From CAYFKJ01 sp964528595 (GTDB lineage Bacteria; Pseudomonadota; Alphaproteobacteria; UBA2966), in NCBI GenBank assembly GCA_964528595.1, contig CAZGTM010000024.1:1-56317 (forward strand): a stretch of 56,317 nt of DNA, read 5' to 3'. Numbering within the stretch: position 1 is the stretch's first letter; each line of letters begins with the position of its first letter. Shown one piece after another: positions 33,016 to 41,390 of the stretch. The translations under genes were made by a program, and so were the position numbers. A model generated the notes under the pieces. The model made no database searches, had not been told where the DNA came from, and saw only the letters and a program-made list of their open reading frames with translations.

Positions 33016-33231
33016 ATGTCGGATGTGAAGACCAATCATACAAATGTTGTTGTCAATATGGCCGATGCCGTACGGAACCGGGCCAAGCCGGCTGCTCACG
33101 ACGATGCAAATTTGGTCACCCCGGCCGAAACATTGGAATTGGTCCGCGCATTCAGCGAAATTAGAGATCCGGCGGTCCGCCTCATCGCCCTCAATCAACT
33201 GAGGGAACTCGTGACCTCCCAAAGCGCCTGA
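33016..33231 (+). CDS. Orphan C-terminal module of an XRE regulator, 71 aa
   Basis: The C-terminal half (PAETLELVRAFSEIRDPAVRLIALNQLRELV) clearly matches the C-terminal module of the XRE regulator encoded at 29133-29570 (RRETLELVRAYYAIESPAVRKRVFELVKVV), but the HTH is absent. The first 35 residues are a polar, probably disordered leader. ATG 33016 is chosen; GTG 33007 is possible. A palindromic site shared with the XRE gene lies upstream. The protein could pair with the XRE regulator through this module and alter its activity; that is inference. It could also be a gene remnant. Confidence 0.65.
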   Translation: MSDVKTNHTNVVVNMADAVRNRAKPAAHDDANLVTPAETLELVRAFSEIRDPAVRLIALNQLRELVTSQSA

Positions 33232-33288
33232 CCGCCATACCGTCCGAACTTATTCTGGGCGTCGGCTAGCGACGAGGGCCCGCGTCGC

Positions 33289-33660
33289 CTACACCAGATC
33301 CAGCAAAACCCGTTCTCCCTCCTTCACCCTGCCGAGGATCCGAACGTCGTCGGTTGTCCGCGCCCAAATGTTGGTGGGTGATGCCAGCCGAATTTCATCG
33401 CCGACGGATATGGGAGTTCGGCCGAAGCCGATGGCGATCGCAGTCCCTTCCACCCAATATGCGAGTTCTCCCGCTTCAACGACATCGCGGGCATCGGCTT
33501 CTCGCGGCACCTCGACCGGCGTCGAAAAGTAAACCTCTTCCCCCCAGGTTTGCGCCCGGGCCGAGAACGGCAGAGCGTCAATGACAGCCTTGGCGGTCAG
33601 CGTATCGAGGGTATCCGCGGTAATCGCGCAGGTGTCGAACGTGAGTTTGATCTTTGCCAT
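33289..33660 (-). CDS. Cyclophilin-like fold protein (TM1367/DUF3830-like)
   Basis: This 123-aa protein has KIKLTFDTCAITADTLDTLTAKAVIDALPFSARAQTWGEEVYFSTPVEVP, followed by VVEAGELAYWVEGTAIAIGFGRTPIS, the pattern of cyclophilin-like beta-barrel proteins. These lack the prolyl-isomerase active site, and their biochemical role is not settled. It lies 57 bases after the convergent orphan-module gene and 74 bases downstream of the sensor kinase stop... on the opposite side its start faces that stop, all on the minus strand, so co-transcription with the kinase is possible. Confidence 0.83.
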   Translation of the reverse strand: MAKIKLTFDTCAITADTLDTLTAKAVIDALPFSARAQTWGEEVYFSTPVEVPREADARDVVEAGELAYWVEGTAIAIGFGRTPISVGDEIRLASPTNIWARTTDDVRILGRVKEGERVLLDLV

Positions 33661-33734
33661 CTCGGTTTACCTCCCCTAGATATCCGGAAAAATCGATCTG
33701 CAGGCGGTCGTGTCGTGGCGACAACTGATCCACG

Positions 33735-36700
33735 TCAGCGAATATTTTTGGAAACCGCCGACGACACCCAGTTTCGCTCTGCGGGGAAGGTTATCCTCAC
33801 CCTGGTTCCCTTGCCCGGCTCGCTCGTAATTCCCAGGGAAGCCCCATGCATTTCGGCCAGCGATTTGACCAGGGGCAGACCCAAACCCGTCCCGGGGTAT
33901 TGTCCCTCAAAAGCGCTCTCAACCTGACCAAACGGTGACAGGGCAACGGGGATATCCTCCGGCGCCATGCCGATGCCGTCGTCGACAACATCGATCATGA
34001 CACTTCCCTTGTCATTCTGCTGCGCAACGACGGTCACATGGCCTTTGGCCGGAGTGAATTTTACGGCGTTCGACAGCAGATTGATGAGGATCTGTTTCAC
34101 CATGCGGTCATCCGCCAACAAGGCCGGCAATCCGGATTGGATATCAACCCTAAGATCCAGTTTGGCCGCCCTGGCGCGATCCTGAACGATCCGAAAGGCG
34201 CTCGAAACAGAGTTGGAGATTTCGACGGGCTCTTCATTCATCGTTTGTTCACCGGCCTCGATTTTCGAAAGGTCGAGGATATCGTTGATGATCTGCAGCA
34301 GATGCTCGCCCGAGTTGGTGATATCCGTGGCGTATCCGATTTGCTGATCCTCCAACGATCCGGCATATCCCGACCGCATCATTTCCGAGAACCCGATTAT
34401 CGCGTTAAGCGGGGTGCGCAGCTCATGGCTCATATTGGCGAGGAATTCAGATTTGGCCCGGTCGGCAAACTCGGCTTCCTCCTTTGCCCTTATCATCGAC
34501 GCCTCGGAACGTTGGCGCTCGATCTCCGCCGCCGCTCGAGCCGCATAAACCGGAAGCAACGCTTCAACCGCGGACGCATCCTCGATTTCGGAATTGAACA
34601 TCACCGATAACAGTCCCAGGGAGTCGCCGTTTGAATCGAACAGAGGAACGCCGACATAGGCCTCAATCCCCTTTTTGGCGAGGTCGGCATCGTCGGGAAA
34701 CATTGTCTGGAGATCTTTCTTGTACAGGCATAGTTCATTCCCGATTACGGATTCAGACGGCGTTCCCGCAATATCGTAGGAGTGGTTTTCTACGATCGCG
34801 CCATACAGGTATGCGGCCAAGGTCGTGACGCTTGTTCCGCCCTCGTCAATCAAGCCGACAAACACGGCCGCCGCCCCGACGGCTTCGGCCACGGACACGA
34901 TCAATGAGCGATAGAATTCCTCGCCCGTCGAAGATGAAAGACCCTCGGCGATCTGGCGAAGAACGTCTTCCGCTTTCTGCCGCTCCGTGACGTTCAGTGA
35001 CACGCCGATGGCGCCAACCTTTTCATTTGCGGCGACTGTCATCGGGATAAACCAGCTATCGAAGGTAAACTCGCCCATGGGAACAGTGGCGGTGACGGAG
35101 TCTCCCTTCAGGGCGGAGCGTATGCCCCAAATGGCCTGGGCGTTGTCAGCGTAAAGATCAAAGACATTGGCGCCCACGATCTCTCCCGGTTCCAGCCCGA
35201 TCAACGACAGAGCCTTGCCCTCTGACATCGTAACGATACCATTTGGATCTACCGACCAAATGATGAGCGGCGCGTTTTCAATGATGGTGCGAAGCCTTTG
35301 GCGAGCGGTCTCCAAGGCGTCTTCCGCGGCGATCTGGTCGGTGACGTCCCGGGTGACGATGACAAAGCCTTTCACAACGGGATGATCCAGCATGTTGCGG
35401 CCGTGGGATTCCATGATCCGCCAGTCCCCATTAGCGAATTTCATGCGGTATTGCATGGGCGAAATGTTGGATTGGCCAGCAAGAGCGTCGGCAAACGCCC
35501 CCTGAATGACAGGCCTGTCGTCAGGATGGACCCATTCGCCCACAAATCGTCCGCGAAGATCACTGGAATCGTAGCCCGTAATTCGCTTGATGGACGGAGA
35601 TTCATACTTCGACAAACCGTTCTCGTCGGTCACCAGGATCAAGTCCAGCGAGTCCTCGATCAGCGAACGGTAATACTCCTCGCTGCGCACCAGAGCTTGT
35701 TCGGACTCCCGGCGGGCGGTGATGTCGGTACGAATGCCCACCAACCCGCCATCGTGAGTTCTGTAGTCGTGCGAGAGCAACACCAAACCCTCGGGTGTGC
35801 GCATCTCAAACGGTTCGCTTTGGCCTTCGAAGGCAAGGTTTCGCTTGGTGATCCAATCGTCGAAATCCATATCGGATTCCGGTATCAGGCCGTGCTCATA
35901 ATCCCACCGGCAAATATCCTCGAAGTGAACGCCGGGAACGTGGAGATGAGCGGTGGAGGGAAACATCTCCTTCAGCCGGCTGTTACACAAAACGATGTGT
36001 CTGTCAGCGTTATAAAGGATGAAACCTTCGGAAATCGTTTCGATAGCCTCGACCAGCCGCGTGCTGGCCTGCTCCGCGCGCTCGGTGGCTTCCGCTTCGG
36101 CGGTGACATCCGAACCCGTGCCCCGGTAACCGACAAACCTGTCGCCGTCAAAAACCGGGATACCGCTAACGCGGAATACCCTTTGCATACCCTCGGAATC
36201 GGCTGTTCTGTAGGTAAAGTTCCGAAACGGCTTTCGCGCTTCCAGGTCGCGGAAATGAGCCTCGATCACCTCCGGTTCCTCCTGCACCCCCTGCATGACC
36301 TCCCGTCGCGTCAGGCCGATGTACTTGCTCGACAAATCACCGAGAATCTCGGCATTGCGATCTGAGAGATACGTAAATCTCAGATCGGCGTCCATCTCCC
36401 AGAACCAGTCGGACGAGGCAACGGCGAAATCCATGAGTCGTTGCTTGCTGTCCTCCAGTTCTCTCATGGCCTGATCACGTTGGGCGCTTTGTCTTCGAGA
36501 GAATATTCCGAGGTAGTAGGCTATGAAGGCGGCTCCCGCCAGCGCAAACGCCGAAGAGATCCAATAGGCAAAATCGGGCAAATCGAGGAACGGCCAGCCG
36601 CCTGATCGGGCTAGGTGATCGGCGTGTTGCTCCCCGCCATGGGTCCGCCCGGCAAATTCGTTCGAGAAAGTCAAAATGAGCCAAAGGCCGATTGTCGCTG

Positions 36701-36806
36701 CGGAAATCACGACGGCTACGGACGGCAACGGCAGCATTGACGGCCCCAAACGTCGCGGTTCAGCAGCTTTGCTCCCGTCAGGCGGCGTTACATTTTCCTC
36801 CGCCAT
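33735..36806 (-). CDS. Membrane sensor histidine kinase: 2 TM, four PAS, GAF, HisKA, HATPase
   Basis: Numbering counts from the GTG at 36821; I prefer ATG 36806, which follows GAGGGA. Membrane segments lie at about 33-52 and 84-106, enclosing a short periplasmic loop with several His (THGGEQHADH). PAS domains start near 135, 255, 380 and 505, and a GAF domain covers about 625-765. The phosphoacceptor is H799 in NMSHELRTPLNAIIGFSEMM. The ATPase has NLLSNAVKF, DDGIGM and GTGLGL. There is no receiver domain and no adjacent response regulator, so it is an orphan. PAS1 (SSDWFWEMDADLRFTYLSD) is very similar to that of the kinase at 19798. Confidence 0.94.
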   Translation of the reverse strand: MAEENVTPPDGSKAAEPRRLGPSMLPLPSVAVVISAATIGLWLILTFSNEFAGRTHGGEQHADHLARSGGWPFLDLPDFAYWISSAFALAGAAFIAYYLGIFSRRQSAQRDQAMRELEDSKQRLMDFAVASSDWFWEMDADLRFTYLSDRNAEILGDLSSKYIGLTRREVMQGVQEEPEVIEAHFRDLEARKPFRNFTYRTADSEGMQRVFRVSGIPVFDGDRFVGYRGTGSDVTAEAEATERAEQASTRLVEAIETISEGFILYNADRHIVLCNSRLKEMFPSTAHLHVPGVHFEDICRWDYEHGLIPESDMDFDDWITKRNLAFEGQSEPFEMRTPEGLVLLSHDYRTHDGGLVGIRTDITARRESEQALVRSEEYYRSLIEDSLDLILVTDENGLSKYESPSIKRITGYDSSDLRGRFVGEWVHPDDRPVIQGAFADALAGQSNISPMQYRMKFANGDWRIMESHGRNMLDHPVVKGFVIVTRDVTDQIAAEDALETARQRLRTIIENAPLIIWSVDPNGIVTMSEGKALSLIGLEPGEIVGANVFDLYADNAQAIWGIRSALKGDSVTATVPMGEFTFDSWFIPMTVAANEKVGAIGVSLNVTERQKAEDVLRQIAEGLSSSTGEEFYRSLIVSVAEAVGAAAVFVGLIDEGGTSVTTLAAYLYGAIVENHSYDIAGTPSESVIGNELCLYKKDLQTMFPDDADLAKKGIEAYVGVPLFDSNGDSLGLLSVMFNSEIEDASAVEALLPVYAARAAAEIERQRSEASMIRAKEEAEFADRAKSEFLANMSHELRTPLNAIIGFSEMMRSGYAGSLEDQQIGYATDITNSGEHLLQIINDILDLSKIEAGEQTMNEEPVEISNSVSSAFRIVQDRARAAKLDLRVDIQSGLPALLADDRMVKQILINLLSNAVKFTPAKGHVTVVAQQNDKGSVMIDVVDDGIGMAPEDIPVALSPFGQVESAFEGQYPGTGLGLPLVKSLAEMHGASLGITSEPGKGTRVRITFPAERNWVSSAVSKNIR

Positions 36807-37017
36807 CAATTCCCTCGGCACCCATTCAACGCGATCAGACCTATCGACATAAATAACACAGATAACCTGGATCCGGAAAACTTGTACAATCTTCAGTGGC
36901 AGTGGCCAAAGGAAATATCACCCGTACCCTTTTAAACCTTAGCGCCGGTTTCGAAAATTCGCCGCCATGGAATATGGTGTGCCGCACAATCAGCCACGAA
37001 AGCAGGACAACGCCAAG

Positions 37018-37632
37018 ATGGATATGCAGCGTCGAGACGTTGAGTTAGTCGAACACGAAACCCTATGTAAGAGCTTTTTCCGCCTGGACAAATATCGCTT
37101 TCGGCACCGCCTGTTCGAAGGCGGCTGGAGCGGTGAAATCACGCGAGAGGTCTTTGCCCGGGGACAGGCGGCTGCCGTGTTGCTGTATGACAAGGGTGCC
37201 GACAAAGTCGTATTGGTCGAGCAGTTTCGCCCCGGCGCTTACGCCGCCGGCGACGAAACCCCTTGGACCCTGGAAGCCGTGGCCGGCATTCTTGAGCCCG
37301 GTGAGGATGCCGCCGACCTGGTCATCCGCGAAGCGAGGGAAGAGGCGGATATTGCGGTAGAAAACCTCATTCAGCTACCCGGCGTCTACGCTTCTCCCGG
37401 CGGCAGTGACGAGTATGTCCGGCTGTTCTGCGGTTTTGCCAATGCTTCCGGCGCGGGCGGCGTCCACGGCAAGGACGACGAAGGCGAAGACATCCGGGTG
37501 GTCGTGATGGACCGCCGGGACGCCATGTCGGCAATCGATAGCGGTCGCATCGTTACATCATTTACCGTCGTACTTCTGCAGTGGTTGGCATTGAACCTGG
37601 AGAAAATCAGGGAAGGTAATGACAATCCGTAA
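37018..37632 (+). CDS. NUDIX hydrolase, ADP-ribose pyrophosphatase-like
   Basis: This 204-aa protein has the NUDIX box GILEPGEDAADLVIREAREEAD at about residues 96-117, matching G-x5-E-x7-REUxEE. The box Gly after EE is Asp here. The preceding VEQFRPGAYA and following PGVYASPGGSDEYVRLF are typical of ADP-ribose pyrophosphatases (NudF/TrgB type), which split ADP-ribose to AMP and ribose 5-phosphate. ATG 37018 has CAGGA at ten bases; ATG 36967 is possible and would add 17 residues. It precedes the cysK gene by 94 bases. Confidence 0.91.
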   Translation: MDMQRRDVELVEHETLCKSFFRLDKYRFRHRLFEGGWSGEITREVFARGQAAAVLLYDKGADKVVLVEQFRPGAYAAGDETPWTLEAVAGILEPGEDAADLVIREAREEADIAVENLIQLPGVYASPGGSDEYVRLFCGFANASGAGGVHGKDDEGEDIRVVVMDRRDAMSAIDSGRIVTSFTVVLLQWLALNLEKIREGNDNP

Positions 37633-37726
37633 TTCTCACATCCTCGTGCCTTGATACATCCCCGCCGGGCCACTAAGTTTTCTCAACGCGCGATCACTGG
37701 GGCTCTCGGAAAACAGGCGGAAACAC

Positions 37727-38731
37727 ATGGATGTTCGGAACGGACTAATCGAGACGATCGGCAACACGCCGATGATACGCCTGCGCAAACTTTCCGATGA
37801 GACGGGCTGCGAAATTCTGGGCAAGGCCGAATTCCTCAATCCCGGCGGCTCGGTGAAAGACCGCGCCGCGCTGGGGATTATCAGGGCGGCCGAAGACAGC
37901 GGCGCGCTCAAACCCGGCGGGTTGATCGTCGAAGGCACCGCCGGCAACACCGGCATCGGCCTGGCGCTGGTCGGCGATGCGCTCGGCTACAAGTCGGTCA
38001 TCGTTATTCCCGAAACCCAATCCGAGGAAAAGAAGGCGATGATCCGCATGTGCGGAGCCGAGCTCAAGCAGGTTCCCGCCGTGCCCTACAAGGATCCCAA
38101 CAACTACGTGAAATTCTCGGGACGCCTGGCGGAGGAATTGAACGAAAGTTCGGAACACGGCGCGGTCTGGGCAAACCAGTTCGACAACGTCGCCAACCGC
38201 GACATTCATTATCAAACCACAGGTCCCGAAATATGGAGCCAGACGGACGGTAAGGTCGACGCCTTCATCTGCGCCGTCGGTTCGGGCGGTTCCCTGGGCG
38301 GCGTCGCCAAATACCTCAAGGAGCAAAACGCCAACGTTAAGATCGGCCTGTCCGATCCGCCGGGCGCCGCGCTTTACAACTACTACGCCAATGGCGAACT
38401 GAAGGCGGAAGGCAGTTCCATCACGGAGGGCATCGGCCAGGGCCGCATCACGGCGAACATCACGGAGCTCGAAATCGACATGCCCTACCAGATTCCCGAT
38501 GAGGAATCGGTGCAATACGTCTTCGACATGATCGCCGACGAGGGCCTCGTGCTCGGCGGCTCCAGCGGCATCAACGTGGCGGGCGCCGTCCGCATGGCCC
38601 GTGAATTGGGTCCGGGACACACAATCGTCACGTTGCTCTGCGATTCCGGCGACCGCTATGCGAGCCGTCTGTTCAACCCCGATTTCCTGCGCGAAAAAGG
38701 CCTGCCGGTTGCGCCCTGGCTGGAAGATTAG
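37727..38731 (+). CDS. Cysteine synthase family PLP enzyme
   Basis: The protein has 334 aa. IGNTPMIRL and the PLP lysine in LNPGGSVKDRAA (about K43) are diagnostic of O-acetylserine sulfhydrylase/cystathionine beta-synthase-type enzymes. EGTAGNTGIGLALVGDALGYK binds the substrate carboxylate, and GSGGSLGGVAKYLKE anchors the phosphate. It likely makes cysteine from O-acetylserine and sulfide; the C-terminal length allows related activities. It is the first of four closely spaced genes (cysteine synthase, AlaX, mercaptopyruvate sulfurtransferase, GNAT), two of them in sulfur metabolism. Confidence 0.92.
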   Translation: MDVRNGLIETIGNTPMIRLRKLSDETGCEILGKAEFLNPGGSVKDRAALGIIRAAEDSGALKPGGLIVEGTAGNTGIGLALVGDALGYKSVIVIPETQSEEKKAMIRMCGAELKQVPAVPYKDPNNYVKFSGRLAEELNESSEHGAVWANQFDNVANRDIHYQTTGPEIWSQTDGKVDAFICAVGSGGSLGGVAKYLKEQNANVKIGLSDPPGAALYNYYANGELKAEGSSITEGIGQGRITANITELEIDMPYQIPDEESVQYVFDMIADEGLVLGGSSGINVAGAVRMARELGPGHTIVTLLCDSGDRYASRLFNPDFLREKGLPVAPWLED

Positions 38732-38739
38732 GAAGCACA

Positions 38740-39447
38740 ATGACGGAAGAACTGTTTCGCCAAGACGCCTACGCCAAATCCTGCGAGGCGGTAATCGCCA
38801 AAGTCGACGAAACCGGCATCTATCTGGACCGGACGGTATTCTACCCGACAGGCGGCGGCCAGCCGGGCGATACCGGCGTGCTCCGCGCTGCCGACGGAGC
38901 TGAGGCGCAGATCGTCGATACCCGCAAAGGACCGGAAGGCCAAGGCATCGTCCATATCCTGGCCGAGGGCGCACCGGCGTTTACCGAGGGCGCCGAAGTC
39001 AGCGTCGAACTCGACTGGGAGCGCCGCTACCGCCTGATGCGAATGCACACCTGCCTCCACCTGTTATCCGCCGTGCTGACCTATCCGGTCACCGGCGGCC
39101 AGGTTAGTGACGGCAAGGGTCGGCTCGATTTCGACATCCCCGAGGCTACCCTCGACAAGGAGGAACTCAACGCCGAACTCAACCGCCTGGTCCAGACCGA
39201 CGCCGCTGTCAGCAGCGACTGGATTACCGACGCGGAATTGGCGGCGCAACCGGATTTGGTCAAAACCATGTCCGTCAAGCCGCCGTCCGGCGCGGGACGG
39301 GTCCGCCTGATCCGGGTCGAAGATCTGGACCTCCAGCCATGCGGCGGAACCCATGTGGCCCGCACCGGTGAAATCGGCGCTGTCGAGATCGGAAAAATCC
39401 AAAAGAAGGGGCGGCAAAACCGCCGTGTTTCCGTTAATCTTCTCTGA
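38740..39447 (+). CDS. Alanyl-tRNA editing protein (AlaX family)
   Basis: This 235-aa protein matches the trans-editing domain of alanyl-tRNA synthetase. The zinc motif HTCLH (His-x3-His) in MRMHTCLHLLSAVL and CGGTH (Cys-x3-His) in LQPCGGTHVARTGEIG are both intact. It hydrolyses Ser-tRNA(Ala) or Gly-tRNA(Ala), protecting translation fidelity. FYPTGGGQPGDTG near residue 33 is the family N-terminal loop. It starts eight bases after the cysteine synthase stop; pairing with cysteine and serine metabolism makes sense for an enzyme that removes mis-attached serine. Confidence 0.94.
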   Translation: MTEELFRQDAYAKSCEAVIAKVDETGIYLDRTVFYPTGGGQPGDTGVLRAADGAEAQIVDTRKGPEGQGIVHILAEGAPAFTEGAEVSVELDWERRYRLMRMHTCLHLLSAVLTYPVTGGQVSDGKGRLDFDIPEATLDKEELNAELNRLVQTDAAVSSDWITDAELAAQPDLVKTMSVKPPSGAGRVRLIRVEDLDLQPCGGTHVARTGEIGAVEIGKIQKKGRQNRRVSVNLL

Positions 39448-39482
39448 GCTTAGAATTCATACTTCAAGGACTCCCCGGTTTC

Positions 39483-40334
39483 ATGGAATACGCCAACCCT
39501 CAATCACTCGTTTCGACCGAGTGGCTCGCCGAACATATGTCCGCGCCCGATGTGCGCATCGTCGATGCTTCCTGGTACATGCCCCAGGAAAAACGCGACC
39601 CCGCCGCCGAATACGAAATGCGCCACATTCGCGAGGCCGTATTTTTCGACATCGACGATATCGCCGATACCGACGACCCCCTGCCCCACATGCTGCCCAG
39701 TCCGGAGAAATTCGCCAGCCGCATGCGCAAGCTAGGCCTGGGCGACGGCAACCGCATCGTCTGCTATGACGGCGGCATGATGATGAGCGCCTCGCGCGCC
39801 TGGTGGATGCTGCGGACATTCGGCCATGACGACGTGGCGGTGCTGGACGGCGGTCTGAGCAAATGGCTGGACGAGGGCCGCCCCGTGGACGATCATCCGC
39901 GGTCGCCGCGGGAGCGTCACTTCACTGCCCGCCTCAATTCGACCATGGTGCGCAACATCGACCAAATGATCGCCAACCTCGATAGCGGCGCCGATCAGGT
40001 GGTTGACGCCCGTTCGCAAGGGCGTTTCGACGGCACCGCCCCCGAACCGCGCGAAGGATTGCGCAGCGGCCACATCCCCGGCAGTGTTTGCGTGCCCTTC
40101 ACCGACCTCCTCAACGAGGATAAGACGCTGCTTGACGCAGACGGACTGTCGGCCGCCTTCGGACGGGCCGGCGTTGACATGCACAAATCGGTGGTCGCGT
40201 CCTGCGGTTCCGGTGTTAGCGCCGCCTTGACCGTGCTTGCCCTGCATCTGCTGGGCCACCGCCGCACCGCCGTCTACGACGGCTCCTGGACCGAATGGGG
40301 CGGACGGGACGACGTACCCGTCGAGGCGGCCTAA
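39483..40334 (+). CDS. sseA: 3-mercaptopyruvate/thiosulfate sulfurtransferase
   Basis: This 283-aa protein has two rhodanese domains (about 8-140 and 160-280). The active-site loop is CGSGVSA (in VVASCGSGVSAALTVLAL), the sequence typical of mercaptopyruvate sulfurtransferase rather than thiosulfate sulfurtransferase (CRxGx[RT]). VDASWYMP and DARSQGRFDG are family landmarks. It transfers the sulfur of 3-mercaptopyruvate to cyanide or thiols in the cytosol. It follows alaX by 35 bases in the cysteine-related operon. Confidence 0.95.
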   Translation: MEYANPQSLVSTEWLAEHMSAPDVRIVDASWYMPQEKRDPAAEYEMRHIREAVFFDIDDIADTDDPLPHMLPSPEKFASRMRKLGLGDGNRIVCYDGGMMMSASRAWWMLRTFGHDDVAVLDGGLSKWLDEGRPVDDHPRSPRERHFTARLNSTMVRNIDQMIANLDSGADQVVDARSQGRFDGTAPEPREGLRSGHIPGSVCVPFTDLLNEDKTLLDADGLSAAFGRAGVDMHKSVVASCGSGVSAALTVLALHLLGHRRTAVYDGSWTEWGGRDDVPVEAA

Positions 40335-40343
40335 CCGCAGCGC

Positions 40344-41288
40344 ATGGAAATCCGCGTATTCGAGAAGTCGGACGAGGACGATGTCGTCGAACTCTGGGAC
40401 GCCGCCGGCCTCAACATCAATCCGCTAAACAATCCCCGCGCCGACATCGAGCTGTGCCGGACCTCCGGCCACGGCGAAGTCCTGGTCGGCGTGGAGGGCA
40501 AAGACATTGTAGCGTCCGTCATGGTGGGTCATGACGGTCACCGGGGCTGGTATTATTACCTGGCGACGGCGCCCGAGCATCAGCGTAAGGGCTTCGGCCG
40601 GGCCATGGTCGAGGCGGCCGAGGATTGGCTGCGCCGGCGCGGCCTGCCAAAAGTCGAAATCCTGGTGCGGGACGTCAATCAGGATGTGCTCGATTTCTAC
40701 GATTTCATCGGCTACGTCCACGAGCCAGTTAAAACCCTGTCGAAACGGCTTGATGGGCGTGAGCACGTACCGGTCAGCCAAACGGTCGAAACCATTGTCA
40801 CCTCCCTGGAGATGACCGAGGCGCCCTCGACGGCGCCGGTACAGCCGCCGACGGATAAGCTTGTCTTGCTCCGCGCGCACGACATCGGCGTCGACTTCTA
40901 TCGCTACGTTTACGGCGCCGTCGGCGACGCCTGGAACTGGACCGACCGCAAACGGCTGGGCGACGACGAGTTGGCGGTGATCCTGGGCGACGACAAGGTG
41001 GAGGTCTACATCCTCTACGTCGACGGCGAGCCCGCCGGTTTTGCCGAACTTGACCGGCGCAGCGGCAATGACATTGAACTCGCCTACTTCGGCATCATCA
41101 CCCGCTTCATCGGCCGCAAGCTCGGACCCTATCTGCTTGACTGGGCCATTCGGCAAGCCTGGAGCTACGCCCCCGACCGTTTCTGGCTGCATACCTGCAC
41201 GCTGGACCATCCCAAGGCGCTCGCCACATACCAGAAGGCCGGCTTCACGCCCTACAAGCAGGAAACCCACCAACAGGTCTTGTTGTAG
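40344..41288 (+). CDS. Double-GNAT acetyltransferase (YpeA-like plus second GNAT)
   Basis: The protein has 314 aa in two GNAT domains. The N-terminal half (about 1-140) is YpeA-like, with the acetyl-CoA motif HQRKGFGRAMVEAAEDWLRRRG and DVNQDVLDFYDFIGYV. The C-terminal half (about 170-310) has ELAYFGIITRFIGRKLGPYLLDWAIRQAW and HPKALATYQKAGF. A 30-residue Pro/Thr-rich linker (APSTAPVQPPTD) joins them. In many bacteria these would be two proteins; here they form one uninterrupted frame. The substrate is unknown. It is the last gene of the cysteine-related operon, nine bases after sseA. Confidence 0.92.
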   Translation: MEIRVFEKSDEDDVVELWDAAGLNINPLNNPRADIELCRTSGHGEVLVGVEGKDIVASVMVGHDGHRGWYYYLATAPEHQRKGFGRAMVEAAEDWLRRRGLPKVEILVRDVNQDVLDFYDFIGYVHEPVKTLSKRLDGREHVPVSQTVETIVTSLEMTEAPSTAPVQPPTDKLVLLRAHDIGVDFYRYVYGAVGDAWNWTDRKRLGDDELAVILGDDKVEVYILYVDGEPAGFAELDRRSGNDIELAYFGIITRFIGRKLGPYLLDWAIRQAWSYAPDRFWLHTCTLDHPKALATYQKAGFTPYKQETHQQVLL

Positions 41289-41345
41289 GAATTAAGGCGT
41301 CATCATTCCGGTAAATGCTGGACCGATGCAGTGTGCGATCACAAA

Positions 41346-41373
41346 AAAGGGGCACACCGAAGTGTGCCCCTTT
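41346..41373. terminator. Bidirectional Rho-independent terminator
   Basis: GGGGCACAC (41349-41357), loop CGAA, GTGTGCCCC (41362-41370), flanked by an A-run before and TTTCGTTT after. It sits between the convergent GNAT gene and aapP and can serve both. Confidence 0.93.
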
Positions 41374-41390
41374 CGTTTATTTCGGTCGGA

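Noticed and set aside
35298..36365. 355-aa open frame antisense to the membrane kinase
   Set aside because: It lies inside coding sequence of recognisable PAS domains and has no ribosome site or family resemblance.
37633..37726. Possible SAM or T-box element before the cysteine synthase gene
   Set aside because: Only 94 bases are available; no SAM-II pseudoknot pattern or T-box sequence is visible.
37745..38974. 409-aa open frame antisense to the cysteine synthase gene
   Set aside because: The plus-strand protein is a clear PLP enzyme with an intact motif set; the antisense product shows no domain and is Arg/Gly/Val-rich.
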